A stretch of 64,000 bases of DNA. Source: JAXGXJ01 sp963816155. GTDB taxonomy: Bacteria; Actinomycetota; Thermoleophilia; RBG-16-64-13. Of the stretch, positions 35,341-43,696 are shown piece after piece. The stretch spans positions 62,001-126,000 of the forward strand of contig CAWFJE010000004.1 in the NCBI GenBank assembly GCA_963816155.1, written 5' to 3'. Position 1 is the stretch's first letter. Every line of letters begins with the position of its first letter. Below the pieces are notes generated by a model that saw only the letters and a program-made list of their open reading frames with translations, had not been told where the DNA came from and did no database searches. The position numbers were made by a program, and so were the translations under genes.

Positions 35341-36639
35341 GTGGACCCTGCAGTCATAGGCTTGATAGGCATCGGCGTCTTCTTGGCGCTGATATTCCTG
35401 GGCATGAACATCGGTCTGGCGCTGCTCATAGTGGGCTTCGTGGGCTACGCCGCCATCCTCGATCCCGCCGCCGCCATCGGCATGCTGCGCAAGGTGCCTG
35501 CCACCCAGGCGAGCACCTACGCGTTGATCGTCATACCGCTGTTCATCATGATGGGCAACTTCGCCTTCCAGGCCGGACTGTCGGCCAGCCTCTACAAAGC
35601 GGCCAACGCCTGGCTGGCCCGGCTGCCGGGTAGCCTGGCCTCGGCGACGATCGCCGCCTCGGCTGGTTTCGGCGCCATCTGCGGATCCTGCGCCGCCACC
35701 TGTGCCACCATGGGCACCATCTCGCTGCCGCAGATGCGCAAGTACGGCTACGCTGACCGCCTGTCCACCGGGGCCATCGCCATGGGGGGCACGCTGGGCA
35801 TCCTCATACCTCCGAGCACGCCCATGATCATTTACTGCATCATGGCTGAGGAGTCCATCGGCTCGCAGTTCATCGCCGGCATCCTGCCCGGCATCATGCT
35901 GGCCGCCCTCGCCATCGCCACCATCGTCATCATGGTCAAGCTCAAGCCCTCCATCGCGCCCGCACCCGGCCACTCCACCTGGAAGGAGAAGTTCTCCTCT
36001 CTCACCGGCCTCTGGGGCGTGGTCCTGCTCTTCGGAGCGGTTCTGGGAGGCATGTTCTCGGGCTTCTTCTCTGTGAACCAGTCGGCTGCGGTGGGAGCCT
36101 TCCTGGCCATTCTCCTGTGCGCGGTCAACAGGACGCTCAACTGGGGCACCTTCAAGGTGGCCATGAAGGACACGGTCAAGACCTTCGCCATGATGTTCCT
36201 CATCATCATCGGGGCCAGCGTGTTCGCCAACTTCCTCACCGTCACCAAGATGCCGCTGGCGCTGGCCGACGCCCTGCAGTCCATGGACGTGTCGTTCGGC
36301 GTGGTGCTCATCATCATGACCGTCATCTACATCATCCTGGGCATGCTCATGGACGAACTGCCCATGATCCTCCTGACGGTGCCCATCTTCCTGCCCATCG
36401 TGCAGAGCTACGGGGTGGACTTCATCTGGTTCGGTATCTACATCATCCTGGTGATGGAACTGGGGGCCATCGCACCGCCGGTGGGGCTCAACTGCTTCAT
36501 CATCCAGGGGATAGCCAAGGACATACCCCTATCCACCATCTACAAGGGCGCCTTACCCTTCGTGCTCACCATCCTGGTGGCCATCATCCTCATCTACTTC
36601 TTCCCGCAGATAGTCCTCTTCCTGCCGAATCTACTCTAG
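35341..36639 (+). CDS. dctM: TRAP transporter large membrane subunit (DctM)
   Basis: DctM is the 12-helix ion-translocating subunit. The family landmarks are here: FLGMNIGLALLIVGF in the first helix, VIPLFIMMGNFAFQAGLS, ASAGFGAICGSCAATCATMG, the highly conserved GGTLGILIPPSTPMIIY, and GMLMDELPMILLTVPIFLPI near the C-terminus. The 432-aa length is typical. GTG at 35341 follows AGGAGGAAA. The usual order is P-Q-M; here M comes directly after P. The cysteines within GSCAATCA are not conserved in all homologues. Confidence 0.93.
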   Translation: MDPAVIGLIGIGVFLALIFLGMNIGLALLIVGFVGYAAILDPAAAIGMLRKVPATQASTYALIVIPLFIMMGNFAFQAGLSASLYKAANAWLARLPGSLASATIAASAGFGAICGSCAATCATMGTISLPQMRKYGYADRLSTGAIAMGGTLGILIPPSTPMIIYCIMAEESIGSQFIAGILPGIMLAALAIATIVIMVKLKPSIAPAPGHSTWKEKFSSLTGLWGVVLLFGAVLGGMFSGFFSVNQSAAVGAFLAILLCAVNRTLNWGTFKVAMKDTVKTFAMMFLIIIGASVFANFLTVTKMPLALADALQSMDVSFGVVLIIMTVIYIILGMLMDELPMILLTVPIFLPIVQSYGVDFIWFGIYIILVMELGAIAPPVGLNCFIIQGIAKDIPLSTIYKGALPFVLTILVAIILIYFFPQIVLFLPNLL

Positions 36640-36653
36640 GAGGGGAGGCGGCG

Positions 36654-37178
36654 ATGATGCTGAGAATCGGACATGTGATAGACAGGATCACCCTGGGTGT
36701 GAGCATGGTCAGTTACGCGGGCGTGCTCGCCATCATGCTGCTCAACGTGGGCGACGTCTTCTGGACCAAGGCCTTCACCGCCCCCATCACGGGCGCTTAC
36801 GAGATCACCGAGGTGCTGCTCCTGTGCACGGTGATGGCTTCCTTCGCCTACGCCCAGTCGCAGAAGGCGCACATCAACATGGGCATGATCATCAGGCGCT
36901 TCCCGCGCCCCCTGGGACTGGGCATCTTCTCGCTCATGGGGCTGCTGTCCGCGGCCACGGCCGGGGCGGTGGGCTATGCCGCTGTCCTGCAGGCCCAGTC
37001 GGCTATGGAGAGGAACGCGGTCACCGCCGTGCTGAACATCCCCCTCTTCCCCTTCTACTATGTCGAGGCCATCGCCATGTTCATTTTCGCGGCCGTCCTG
37101 CTCTACGACGCCGTGCTGGCCGCCGTGGCCATCCGCAACAAGGAGTACGCGGAGGTGGTCATCTCCACCTGGGCGTAG
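36654..37178 (+). CDS. dctQ: TRAP transporter small membrane subunit (DctQ)
   Basis: DctQ is the 4-helix partner of DctM. The 174-aa protein has hydrophobic segments at about 15-35, 52-72, 90-112 and 130-152, and the family's middle signature ITEVLLLCTVMASFAYAQSQKAHINMGM (only part is essential: AHINMGMI). GGAGGGGAGG precedes the ATG at 36654, 14 bp after dctM. It completes the operon as P-M-Q. A second ATG follows immediately. It is reliable because of position and motif, although DctQ proteins diverge fast. Confidence 0.88.
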   Translation: MMLRIGHVIDRITLGVSMVSYAGVLAIMLLNVGDVFWTKAFTAPITGAYEITEVLLLCTVMASFAYAQSQKAHINMGMIIRRFPRPLGLGIFSLMGLLSAATAGAVGYAAVLQAQSAMERNAVTAVLNIPLFPFYYVEAIAMFIFAAVLLYDAVLAAVAIRNKEYAEVVISTWA

Positions 37179-37284
37179 GCTTTTCGTCTGACGACAAGGC
37201 TTGTCCTCCGGCCGGAAGCAGGCATATAGTGATGTGCGGGCCGCATCGCGGCTCGTCCTATGCAATGCGACTGTGGGAGGCGAG

Positions 37285-37833
37285 ATGTACGGAAGCGGGC
37301 GTATCAAGCGTGGCAGATGGTGGGTGCTGGTAGTCGTCCTCGTGATGGCCGTTCTCGCGACCCTCATGGTGGCGGGGTGCGGCGGCGACGATCCCGCGGC
37401 CGACGGCTCATCGACCACGGCGTCGTCCTCTTCTGCCTCCAGTGCGGCGCAGTCGGGCGGCGACGGCGCCATGCTTGCCGAAGAGATCCTAGGCGCGTTC
37501 GACGAACTGGTGGCCGAGGTGTCCGGATTGGCCACTCCTAAACCGGAGCCGGCCACGCTCAAGCCACAACTGGACGAGCTCTACGCGTCGTACCTGCCCA
37601 TCATGACCGCGCTCAACGCCAGGTACCTGGCCCTGCGCGACTCCGACGAGACCGCCTTCCAAGACTGCAACCGCTTCATCTCCGACAACCGGCCCCAGCG
37701 CGTCAGCGCCAAGGACAACGCTCTCGCTGAACCCGTGAAGTACTACAACTTCGATCTGGGTGACCAGGAGATGGTGGTGCTGATCACGGAGAAGCCGGTC
37801 GAGCTGTTGGACGTGGCGGTGAACCAAAACTAG
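37285..37833 (+). CDS. Secreted lipoprotein of unknown function
   Basis: The 182-aa protein has a basic N-terminus, a long hydrophobic stretch ending in a lipobox (MVAGC), a Ser/Thr/Ala linker, and a C-terminal domain of about 120 residues rich in Leu and Ala, with NRFISDNRPQRVS and VKYYNFDLGDQEMVV. I do not recognise the domain. GGGAGG is present before the ATG at 37285, 106 bp after dctQ, so it could be the last gene of the TRAP operon and assist ligand capture, or be independent. Confidence 0.7.
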   Translation: MYGSGRIKRGRWWVLVVVLVMAVLATLMVAGCGGDDPAADGSSTTASSSSASSAAQSGGDGAMLAEEILGAFDELVAEVSGLATPKPEPATLKPQLDELYASYLPIMTALNARYLALRDSDETAFQDCNRFISDNRPQRVSAKDNALAEPVKYYNFDLGDQEMVVLITEKPVELLDVAVNQN

Positions 37834-37841
37834 CCTACCGG

Positions 37842-38717
37842 CTAGGAGCGCAGCCGCTCAGCCATAGCCTCCGCGATGTCGGCCGCCTCGTATGCATAGA
37901 GGTCTCCGTTCTCCCTCGTGGCCGCGGCGGGGTCGCCTATGTGCCCGTCAGGTGACAGCTCTCTCCAGCGGCCGCTCCTCTCGGCCTCCACGAACTGGCG
38001 CAGAGTCTCGGGCGCGGCCACGATGCCGGTGTGGTCCATATCAGCGGGCAAGGTGCCCGGGGCCCAGCGCATGACGAGGCTGGTCTCGCGCTCGCCGGCG
38101 TGCACGTCGAGTCCGGTGCTTCGCGTGAGTCGTTCCCGGGCCGCGGTCGTGTCCGGCGAGTCATCCACGTACAGGGTCTCTGTATCCAGCAGGGGGAAGG
38201 GCCCTTTGAAGGCCGCTTCGTACCCGGCCACGACGAGGTCCTTGATCAGCCCGCCCAAGACGTATGTCACTGTGAAGCCGCCGTCCCGCAGTCCCTCGAT
38301 CACCTGCACGATGGCCCGGTTGTGTTCGCCATCACCGTGATGATTGACGATGAATTGGCGCCGAAACCCCCAGCGAGCGTAGTTCTCGAGGATCTGGGTG
38401 AGGATCTTGACCATGGTCTCGGGTTCGACCGTGAGCGATCCCGGGAACATGCTGGTCGTGGTGTTGAGCCCGAAGTAGTAGGGTGGGGCGATCTGGCAGG
38501 CGATACCTCTATCGCGCAGGCCCGCTTTCACCAGGTGGCTCAGAACGTGGGCCCCGTAGATGTCGGTTGCGAGGGGAAGATGCCTGCCGTGCTGCTCCAC
38601 CACCGCGACCGGGACGAGCAGAGGCTGGTTCTCCCGCCCCGCCGCCTCCACGGCCGGCCAGGTCATGTCGGCGATGGTATCGGCGAAGATGGAGTAGCCG
38701 GGTTCGAACATGCTCAT
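37842..38717 (-). CDS. Creatininase family amidohydrolase
   Basis: The family contains metal-dependent amidohydrolases (creatininase, FAPy deformylase, MftE). The 291-aa protein has VEQHGRHLPLATDIY (metal ligands Glu, His, Asp), FIVNHHGDGEHN (His) and DVHAGERETSLVM (catalytic Glu and His). ATG at 38717 overlaps the TGA of the C_GCAxxG_C_C gene as ATGA, so the pair is co-translated. Neither the substrate nor a mycofactocin operon is visible; the best working idea is hydrolysis of a cyclic amide or C-N bond in a small metabolite taken up by the adjacent TRAP system. Confidence 0.85.
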   Translation of the reverse strand: MSMFEPGYSIFADTIADMTWPAVEAAGRENQPLLVPVAVVEQHGRHLPLATDIYGAHVLSHLVKAGLRDRGIACQIAPPYYFGLNTTTSMFPGSLTVEPETMVKILTQILENYARWGFRRQFIVNHHGDGEHNRAIVQVIEGLRDGGFTVTYVLGGLIKDLVVAGYEAAFKGPFPLLDTETLYVDDSPDTTAARERLTRSTGLDVHAGERETSLVMRWAPGTLPADMDHTGIVAAPETLRQFVEAERSGRWRELSPDGHIGDPAAATRENGDLYAYEAADIAEAMAERLRS

Positions 38718-39226
38718 GGGCGGCTTTGGCCGTTGTCTGCGCTCAACGGTGCCGTATCTTCCCTGTCGAGAAGCATGGGTGACAGATGATCGCACATCCA
38801 CTCTATGTACAGAGGACAGCGCTCCGCCGCTTCGCTCTTTCTGAAGGCATCGAGGCCTTCGGGTGATCTGATGTCATGACCGGTCAACTCCCTGCAGGTA
38901 CAGGCGCCGAACTCCTGCTCGAAAGCATAGATGAGCTCCTTCAAGCCGGTCTGCGCGGAGGCCACCGCGTCAGAGTCCACCGAGGGCGCAAAGTAGTCAC
39001 GCAGGCCAAGGGCCAAGGCCGACCCCGTGATAGCGCCACACGTGCCTCCCATGCCGCCGACCCCGCCGCCCAGGTAACGGGCGGCGGCGATGATGTCCCG
39101 GTCGGAAGCCAGGACACCCATGGCGAAGTCGACCATGGCCTGCGCACAGTTGATATGGTCCGGCCCCTTGTCGTTGAAGCGGGCCATCGTCTCCGCCTTA
39201 ACCTGATCGTCGGGAACTCGGGTCAT
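38714..39226 (-). CDS. C_GCAxxG_C_C family protein
   Basis: This family of redox-type proteins is recognised by a set of cysteines: here NCAQAM, GGTCGAITG (the family's GCAxxG variant is GTCGAITG), CTC, and a final Cys in ERCPLYIEWMC. They may bind haem or a metal cluster, as in split-Soret cytochromes, and are frequent in anaerobes. AGGAGG lies 8 nt before the ATG at 39226. The gene is the first of a coupled pair with the creatininase-like gene. The length of 170 aa is typical. The exact function is unknown. Confidence 0.82.
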   Translation of the reverse strand: MTRVPDDQVKAETMARFNDKGPDHINCAQAMVDFAMGVLASDRDIIAAARYLGGGVGGMGGTCGAITGSALALGLRDYFAPSVDSDAVASAQTGLKELIYAFEQEFGACTCRELTGHDIRSPEGLDAFRKSEAAERCPLYIEWMCDHLSPMLLDREDTAPLSADNGQSRP

Positions 39227-39460
39227 GGATGTCCTCCTGATGTTCGTGGCCTTGGCCGCGGCAGACCCAGGAAGGCTGCCGGTCATCTATTCTAGACCTT
39301 CCTCTCCGCGGGGATTCACTCGTACTGGGTGCGCGCCTGGTGTGCCCTCCGCCTTACAGGGTTCTTATCCTGCTGGGGGTAGACTGCTGGCAGACATAGG
39401 CTGTCTTCGCCTCGCGCCCAATCTTGATGGCGGGGGGAGCCGAATCGCGAACGTGGCAGG

Positions 39461-39466
39461 TAGGAT
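39461..39466 (+). promoter_or_regulatory. Putative -10 element
   Basis: TAGGAT lies 20 nt before the ATG at 39487, upstream of an AGGAGG site; no -35 is clear. Confidence 0.3.
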
Positions 39467-39486
39467 GGCCACAGACAGGAGGCTCT

Positions 39487-40011
39487 ATGGAGGTGCGAAA
39501 CATCGTGAGACACAAATGGGTCGTTCCCGTTGCCGCTCTGATCCTCGTCCTCAGCATCGGCGCGGGCGCATGGGCGGCTACGGACAGCACCGACAGCTCG
39601 ACCCAGTCCGCGCAGGACGCTACGGAAGCCGACTGCGGTGTCGACGAGGGCATGCGCGGCATCCGTGGCCACATGCGGGGCCCCTTTGGTGACAGGGCGG
39701 CCGGCGAGGGACAGCGCGACGAGATGCGTGCCAACATGCAGGAGCGACTGGAGAGCTATGTCGACTCGCTGCGCAGCAAGCTGTCGGCCGAGGAACAGCA
39801 GCAGCTTGACACCCTGCTCGAGCAGTTGAAGACCAAACGCGAGGCTTTGGACAGAGCCGCGGACGACATGCGGCAGACCGTTGAGGAATTGCGTGATCTG
39901 CTCGCGCCCTATCGGACGAACAGCAATGATGCCGGCAGCGGTACCGACGGTGGAGCGAGTGGCACGACGGCCACCACGACGCCTTCAGGTACGTCCACCG
40001 TGTATCAGTAG
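39487..40011 (+). CDS. Exported coiled-coil protein
   Basis: The 174-aa protein has a signal peptide (WVVPVAALILVLSIGAGAWA), then a Glu/Gln/Arg/Leu-rich region (about residues 75-140) with heptad-like spacing (MRANMQERLESYVDSLRSKL), typical of an extracellular coiled coil, and a Gly/Thr/Ser-rich end. It resembles CpxP/Spy-type periplasmic proteins in overall composition only. AGGAGG is at 5 nt. The function is unknown. Confidence 0.7.
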   Translation: MEVRNIVRHKWVVPVAALILVLSIGAGAWAATDSTDSSTQSAQDATEADCGVDEGMRGIRGHMRGPFGDRAAGEGQRDEMRANMQERLESYVDSLRSKLSAEEQQQLDTLLEQLKTKREALDRAADDMRQTVEELRDLLAPYRTNSNDAGSGTDGGASGTTATTTPSGTSTVYQ

Positions 40012-40036
40012 ACGACCAGACTACCTCTCATCCTCT

Positions 40037-40074
40037 CACGCGGCGCGCGGGCCCCAGGGCCCGCGCGCCGCGTG
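40037..40074. terminator. 18-bp perfect hairpin between convergent genes
   Basis: A perfect 18-bp stem with a 2-nt loop lies between the coiled-coil gene and the convergent MFS gene; TTCTTTCT follows on the plus strand, supporting a terminator for that side. It is the strongest hairpin in the window. Confidence 0.75.
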
Positions 40075-40080
40075 TTCTTT

Positions 40081-41277
40081 CTAGCAACCCTCTTCCAGCT
40101 TCTCCACAAACTTGAGTAGGTAGGTCGCCACCGACCCCACCGCGATCACCGCGCCGACCATCACCAGGCCGAGCGCGAACGAATAAGTCTGCCCCATGAC
40201 GCCGATCGCAATGGGTAGTAGACCGCCGCCGAGGATGAAGGCAAGAGGTGTGCACAGCGCTGTGGCTATGCTGCGGAACGTCGGTTGCACGATGTTCGAT
40301 AGGGCCTTGAAAGCCGGTGGGAACGCGCCCACAGCAAAGGCCGCCACCACCACGATGCTGACGAGCATGGCCGCGCCGGTCAGTAGGCCCGTGAAGACGA
40401 TGCCCACTCCGGCCACGAAGAGGAAGATCGTCATGGAGAGTTTCGTGCCGATGCGGTCGGTGATCCATCCGGAGACGAAGACCATGCCCAGGGGGGCGAT
40501 GTTGGCCAGGCCGAGGAAGGCGCTGGCGGCACCGATCGTCATGCCTCTCTCTTCAGTCAGATACAGAGGGAGCATGCTGAAGACGCCCACCTGTGCTCCC
40601 ATGGCCAGGGCAAAGAGAAAGATCATCACCCAGAAGGAGCTCAACTTCACAACGGGACCCACCATCCTGGGGCTGGGCGGGTCGCCAGGGAAGTAACCGA
40701 CGCCTCGGAAGGCGATGAACAGCAAGCCGAGCAGCAGGCAGAGGCCGGCGATCCAGAGAAGGGTGGTCTGCCACGAGAACCAGGAGAGGAGGACGGCCGC
40801 CAACAGGCCGCTGGCCACGAGGCCCAGGGGTGGTCCCAGTTGTTGTACCGACAGAGCCTTGCCCCAGTCCTCCTGTCGGACCATGGCCGTGATGGTCGCT
40901 ACCGAAGACGGGACCTGGACGGCGGCAAAGAAGCCCAAGACGATGAGGGCCGCCTGCAGGTGCCAGACCGACACGGCGAAATGCGCAGCCACCAACGTGG
41001 CCGCCGCGCCGAACACTGACGTGAAGATGGCTCCTCTGTGCGTGAACCGGGCAGAGATCAGACCGGCGCTCCAGGACCCTGCAAGGCCACCGATGGCTCC
41101 CAGGAAGAAGAGGGCTCCGGCCTGTCCCGAAGTGAGGGGGATGTCCTCGCTTATGGTGGGAAGAAGCGGCGAGAATATGAAGCGGCTGACGAAACCGACG
41201 AAGAACAGGAGGGTGAGAAAGATCACGGTGCCCGTCACTGCTCTGAACGGTCTTGGGGTGGGACAAGCTTTGGCCAT
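40081..41277 (-). CDS. MFS transporter
   Basis: This 398-aa, 12-helix carrier has ISARFTHRGAIFTSVFGAA in place of motif A and a second copy WITDRIGTKLSMTIFLF. No substrate signature is known to me; the organisation is like those of the nitrate/nitrite or organic acid carriers of the MFS_1 group. Start at the ATG 41277, because the minus strand shows TACTCT six nt upstream (leaderless arrangement); a frame beginning at 41343 has only Cys-rich improbable sequence ahead. It is monocistronic and convergent with the coiled-coil gene. Confidence 0.85.
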   Translation of the reverse strand: MAKACPTPRPFRAVTGTVIFLTLLFFVGFVSRFIFSPLLPTISEDIPLTSGQAGALFFLGAIGGLAGSWSAGLISARFTHRGAIFTSVFGAAATLVAAHFAVSVWHLQAALIVLGFFAAVQVPSSVATITAMVRQEDWGKALSVQQLGPPLGLVASGLLAAVLLSWFSWQTTLLWIAGLCLLLGLLFIAFRGVGYFPGDPPSPRMVGPVVKLSSFWVMIFLFALAMGAQVGVFSMLPLYLTEERGMTIGAASAFLGLANIAPLGMVFVSGWITDRIGTKLSMTIFLFVAGVGIVFTGLLTGAAMLVSIVVVAAFAVGAFPPAFKALSNIVQPTFRSIATALCTPLAFILGGGLLPIAIGVMGQTYSFALGLVMVGAVIAVGSVATYLLKFVEKLEEGC

Positions 41278-41283
41278 GGGAGA

Positions 41284-41289
41284 AGAGTA
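41284..41289 (-). promoter_or_regulatory. -10 element for leaderless MFS gene
   Basis: Minus-strand TACTCT, six nucleotides (TCTCCC), then the ATG at 41277. Confidence 0.4.
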
Positions 41290-41394
41290 GCATGGGCGGT
41301 CCGGGAAGCAGTCGCTACAGGGCGAACACGGTTTGCCTGCCACTGACGCAGGCGAATAGAGTCGGCGTCCAGAATCCCTCGTGCGGCGACGGCC

Positions 41395-42348
41395 TTACCG
41401 GATCTCGTCGGGCAGCAGCGGCCTGAAAGAGAGGTTGTAGTCCTGACCCGCGCTTTCCCAAATGGTGATCTGAGTGGCTTCGGCCAACAACGGTCTCAGT
41501 GTCTCCAGGTCGGTGCCGGTCACCGTCAAGCGTCTGTATCCCTCCGGCTGTACCGCCTCTCCTGCGGTCTCCAGATCTTCCAGTGGCCACTCCAGGCGGT
41601 TGGGCTGTACATCGGTCGGGTCGGAGCTGGCGGCCGGGTTCGTCGGCCGACTGAAGACGTCCAGCGTCTCGAACGCGTAGGGCTCCCACACGATCTCTCC
41701 GGCCTCGAAGGTCGTGAGGTCCATCAGTCTGGCTCGGAAGTCGGATACCGCCGCGCGCGCCTGCAGTTGCTCCATGCTCAGACCTCCGGCCCCCTCTTCC
41801 ATACCCAGCGCGTAGATCTCGCTCCGGTAGGTCTGCCCCTCCGCGTTCACGGTGAAGACGGTGGTGCCGACGTCGGTGATGCCCGGTTGTCCGTAGTCGA
41901 ACGTGGGATCGAACAAGCCCGCCTCACGCGCAGAGTCCAGGATCTCCTGGATGGCCTCCTCAGATATGGGGGCGGTCTGCAGGTTGGGCAGTGCAGGACC
42001 TGGATAGATGGCGGGCATGGGTCCCGTCTCGATCACGCGGCCGTCCCCGTAGAGTGAGAACTCAGGCACCATGGTCAGGTTGTACTCGACTGGAACGAAG
42101 CCTCCCACCGTCTCCATCCTCAGCACCAACTCATCCGCATCTTCGGGGTGGGCGAGCCCTCGGGTCTGGGTGCCGGAGGTCGCCGTGGTCTCACCATCAT
42201 CCCCGCTGATGCTCCCTGATCCCGAGGAGCCGCAGCCGGTCAACGCAATGACGGCCCCGAAAAGCGTGATGTAGGCCGCGATAGTCATAGCCGATCGCAG
42301 TGAAGGGCGGGCCACAGACCCCCGAACCAAGTCGCCTCGCAGACTCAT
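41395..42348 (-). CDS. Secreted lipoprotein of unknown function
   Basis: The 317-aa protein has a hydrophobic segment ending in a lipobox (ALTGC), a Ser/Gly linker, and a domain of about 240 residues containing VGGFVPVEYNLTMVPEFSLYGDG and TTVFTVNAEGQTYRSEIYALG, the sort of beta-strand rich sequence seen in uncharacterised secreted proteins of Actinobacteria. GGAGGGGGAG gives a strong start at 42348; an alternative internal ATG precedes the hydrophobic segment. It is monocistronic. No enzyme motif is visible. Confidence 0.75.
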   Translation of the reverse strand: MSLRGDLVRGSVARPSLRSAMTIAAYITLFGAVIALTGCGSSGSGSISGDDGETTATSGTQTRGLAHPEDADELVLRMETVGGFVPVEYNLTMVPEFSLYGDGRVIETGPMPAIYPGPALPNLQTAPISEEAIQEILDSAREAGLFDPTFDYGQPGITDVGTTVFTVNAEGQTYRSEIYALGMEEGAGGLSMEQLQARAAVSDFRARLMDLTTFEAGEIVWEPYAFETLDVFSRPTNPAASSDPTDVQPNRLEWPLEDLETAGEAVQPEGYRRLTVTGTDLETLRPLLAEATQITIWESAGQDYNLSFRPLLPDEIR

Positions 42349-42374
42349 CGCTCCCCCTCCCGCACAGACGTGGA

Positions 42375-42400
42375 CAACACTCACAGCACTCGCAACACTC
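42375..42400. repeat. Direct repeat CAACACTC, possible operator
   Basis: CAACACTC occurs at 42375-42382 and at 42393-42400, 18 bp apart, in the 237-bp region between the lipoprotein gene and the MerR-TetR regulator. It might be a regulator half-site pair; support is limited to spacing. Confidence 0.25.
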
Positions 42401-42585
42401 GACTACGTTCGACATTCCTCGGCGCAACATCAGTTCCCCCGCTGCCGGGCGACCCAAACCACCGGACACAGGAGTAGCGCTTCAGCCGAGAGTCCTGACT
42501 ATGGAAGATGGCTCACGAATGCGATATCGGTTTCTGCGAGTGGTAGCATGGCTTTCGCGGCGGTGGCCCTCGAAGAGGAGCGCAT

Positions 42586-43524
42586 GTGATCGAGGTGCTG
42601 ACCATTCAGGAGCTTGAGCGGGTGAGTGGGGTCCCGAGGACCACCATCCACTACTATCTTCGCCAGGGTCTTCTGCCGCGTTCCCAGAAGACCGGGGTCA
42701 GCCGGTCACTGTACACCGAACGGCATGTGGAGCTGCTGGGGCGGATCGCAGAACTCAAGAAGACCGGTCTGACCATCGCCCAGATCGAGGCGGAGTTGCA
42801 GCAGCAGGTCGACGAGGCCAATGAGACTACGGTGGACTTGGCGGCTCAGGAACGCCAACGCACCCACGACCGCATCCTGACTTTGGCGACTCAGGAGTTA
42901 GTCGCCAAAGGATACAAGAACACCCACGTGACGAGCATCATGCGTCGGCTGGATATCACGGCGACTCTCTTCTATAGCCACTTTCCCAGCAAGCGGCGAC
43001 TCATGGCCGAGTGCGTGAGCGTGCTCATGGACTACAGCCTGGCCTACTCCGACGAGATGACCGCCTCCCTCGACGACCCGGCTGAGCGCCTGCTGTGGGA
43101 TGTGTACGGCCAGGCGAACGTGTTCGAGTTGGGGCTGGCCGCTTTCGCCGCCATCCGCGCGGAGGGCGTGGAGGATGACGAGGAGTTGTGCACTTCTATC
43201 GAGGATGGGTTGGCGGGTGCCGTGGAGCGCATCAGGAAAGAACTGACCACTTCATCGGGCGCCGACACCAAGCAAGGCACGCCCGATGAACTCATCGCGC
43301 TCAGCCTGTTCGGCGCCTTCGAGCGGACGGCCATGCCCACCTTCTCCGGCAGGACGTTTACGCGCACCGAGGTGCTCCGGGCCCGTTTGTGGCTCTTCCT
43401 GGCGGCTCAAGCGGCCCGCAACGGAGAGATAGACATCGAATCACGCGTGGCCACGTACGACGGACTCATCGCCAGACTCGCCGGCCGACCGCTGCCCTTG
43501 CCACCTCGGCTACAGGAGCGCTAG
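42586..43524 (+). CDS. Fused MerR-TetR transcriptional regulator
   Basis: One 312-aa polypeptide carries two DNA-binding domains. Residues 4-70 are a MerR winged helix (LTIQELERVSGVPRTTIHYYLRQGLLP and IAELKKTGLTIAQI). After a short helical linker, residues 93-150 are a TetR N-terminal domain (DRILTLATQELVAKG and IMRRLDITATLFYSHFPSKRRLM), then a typical all-helical ligand domain. Single-function MerR and TetR are each about 200 aa, so this is a true fusion without frameshift. GTG at 42586 follows AGAGGAG. The adjacent same-strand gene is a Bcr/CflA efflux pump, so it likely senses a compound and controls that pump. Confidence 0.88.
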   Translation: MIEVLTIQELERVSGVPRTTIHYYLRQGLLPRSQKTGVSRSLYTERHVELLGRIAELKKTGLTIAQIEAELQQQVDEANETTVDLAAQERQRTHDRILTLATQELVAKGYKNTHVTSIMRRLDITATLFYSHFPSKRRLMAECVSVLMDYSLAYSDEMTASLDDPAERLLWDVYGQANVFELGLAAFAAIRAEGVEDDEELCTSIEDGLAGAVERIRKELTTSSGADTKQGTPDELIALSLFGAFERTAMPTFSGRTFTRTEVLRARLWLFLAAQAARNGEIDIESRVATYDGLIARLAGRPLPLPPRLQER

Positions 43525-43600
43525 CAAATCTCCTTAGCACTTCGACAGTTCGGACCATAGTGGCTAAACTGCCGATGAACATTTCGCAAGGAGTATCCGC

Positions 43601-43696
43601 TTGAAGCCACCTACCATGGCCCGTGCCCATTGCCCTGCGCATCCCGGTGCGTGGTCCTGTTGCAGCCGGGTAGACCGCGAGCGCGTGCCGGCATGA
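43601..43696 (+). CDS. Putative 31-aa leader ORF before the efflux pump
   Basis: AAGGAG lies 7 nt before TTG at 43601. The frame encodes a short Cys/His/Pro-rich peptide with four Cys residues and ends in a TGA that overlaps the ATGATG of the pump gene. The pump start has no ribosome site of its own, so translation of the leader may deliver ribosomes to it. Could also be a frameshifted N-terminus. Confidence 0.3.
   Translation: MKPPTMARAHCPAHPGAWSCCSRVDRERVPA

Noticed and set aside
34090..35973. 627-codon minus-strand frame opposite dctP and dctM
   Set aside because: Rich in Gly, Arg, His and Asp with no domain; it mirrors the real genes on the other strand.
43525..43600. Separate promoter and operator for the Bcr/CflA pump
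   Set aside because: No clear -10/-35 pair or palindrome could be defined by eye; the pump may be read through from the regulator gene.
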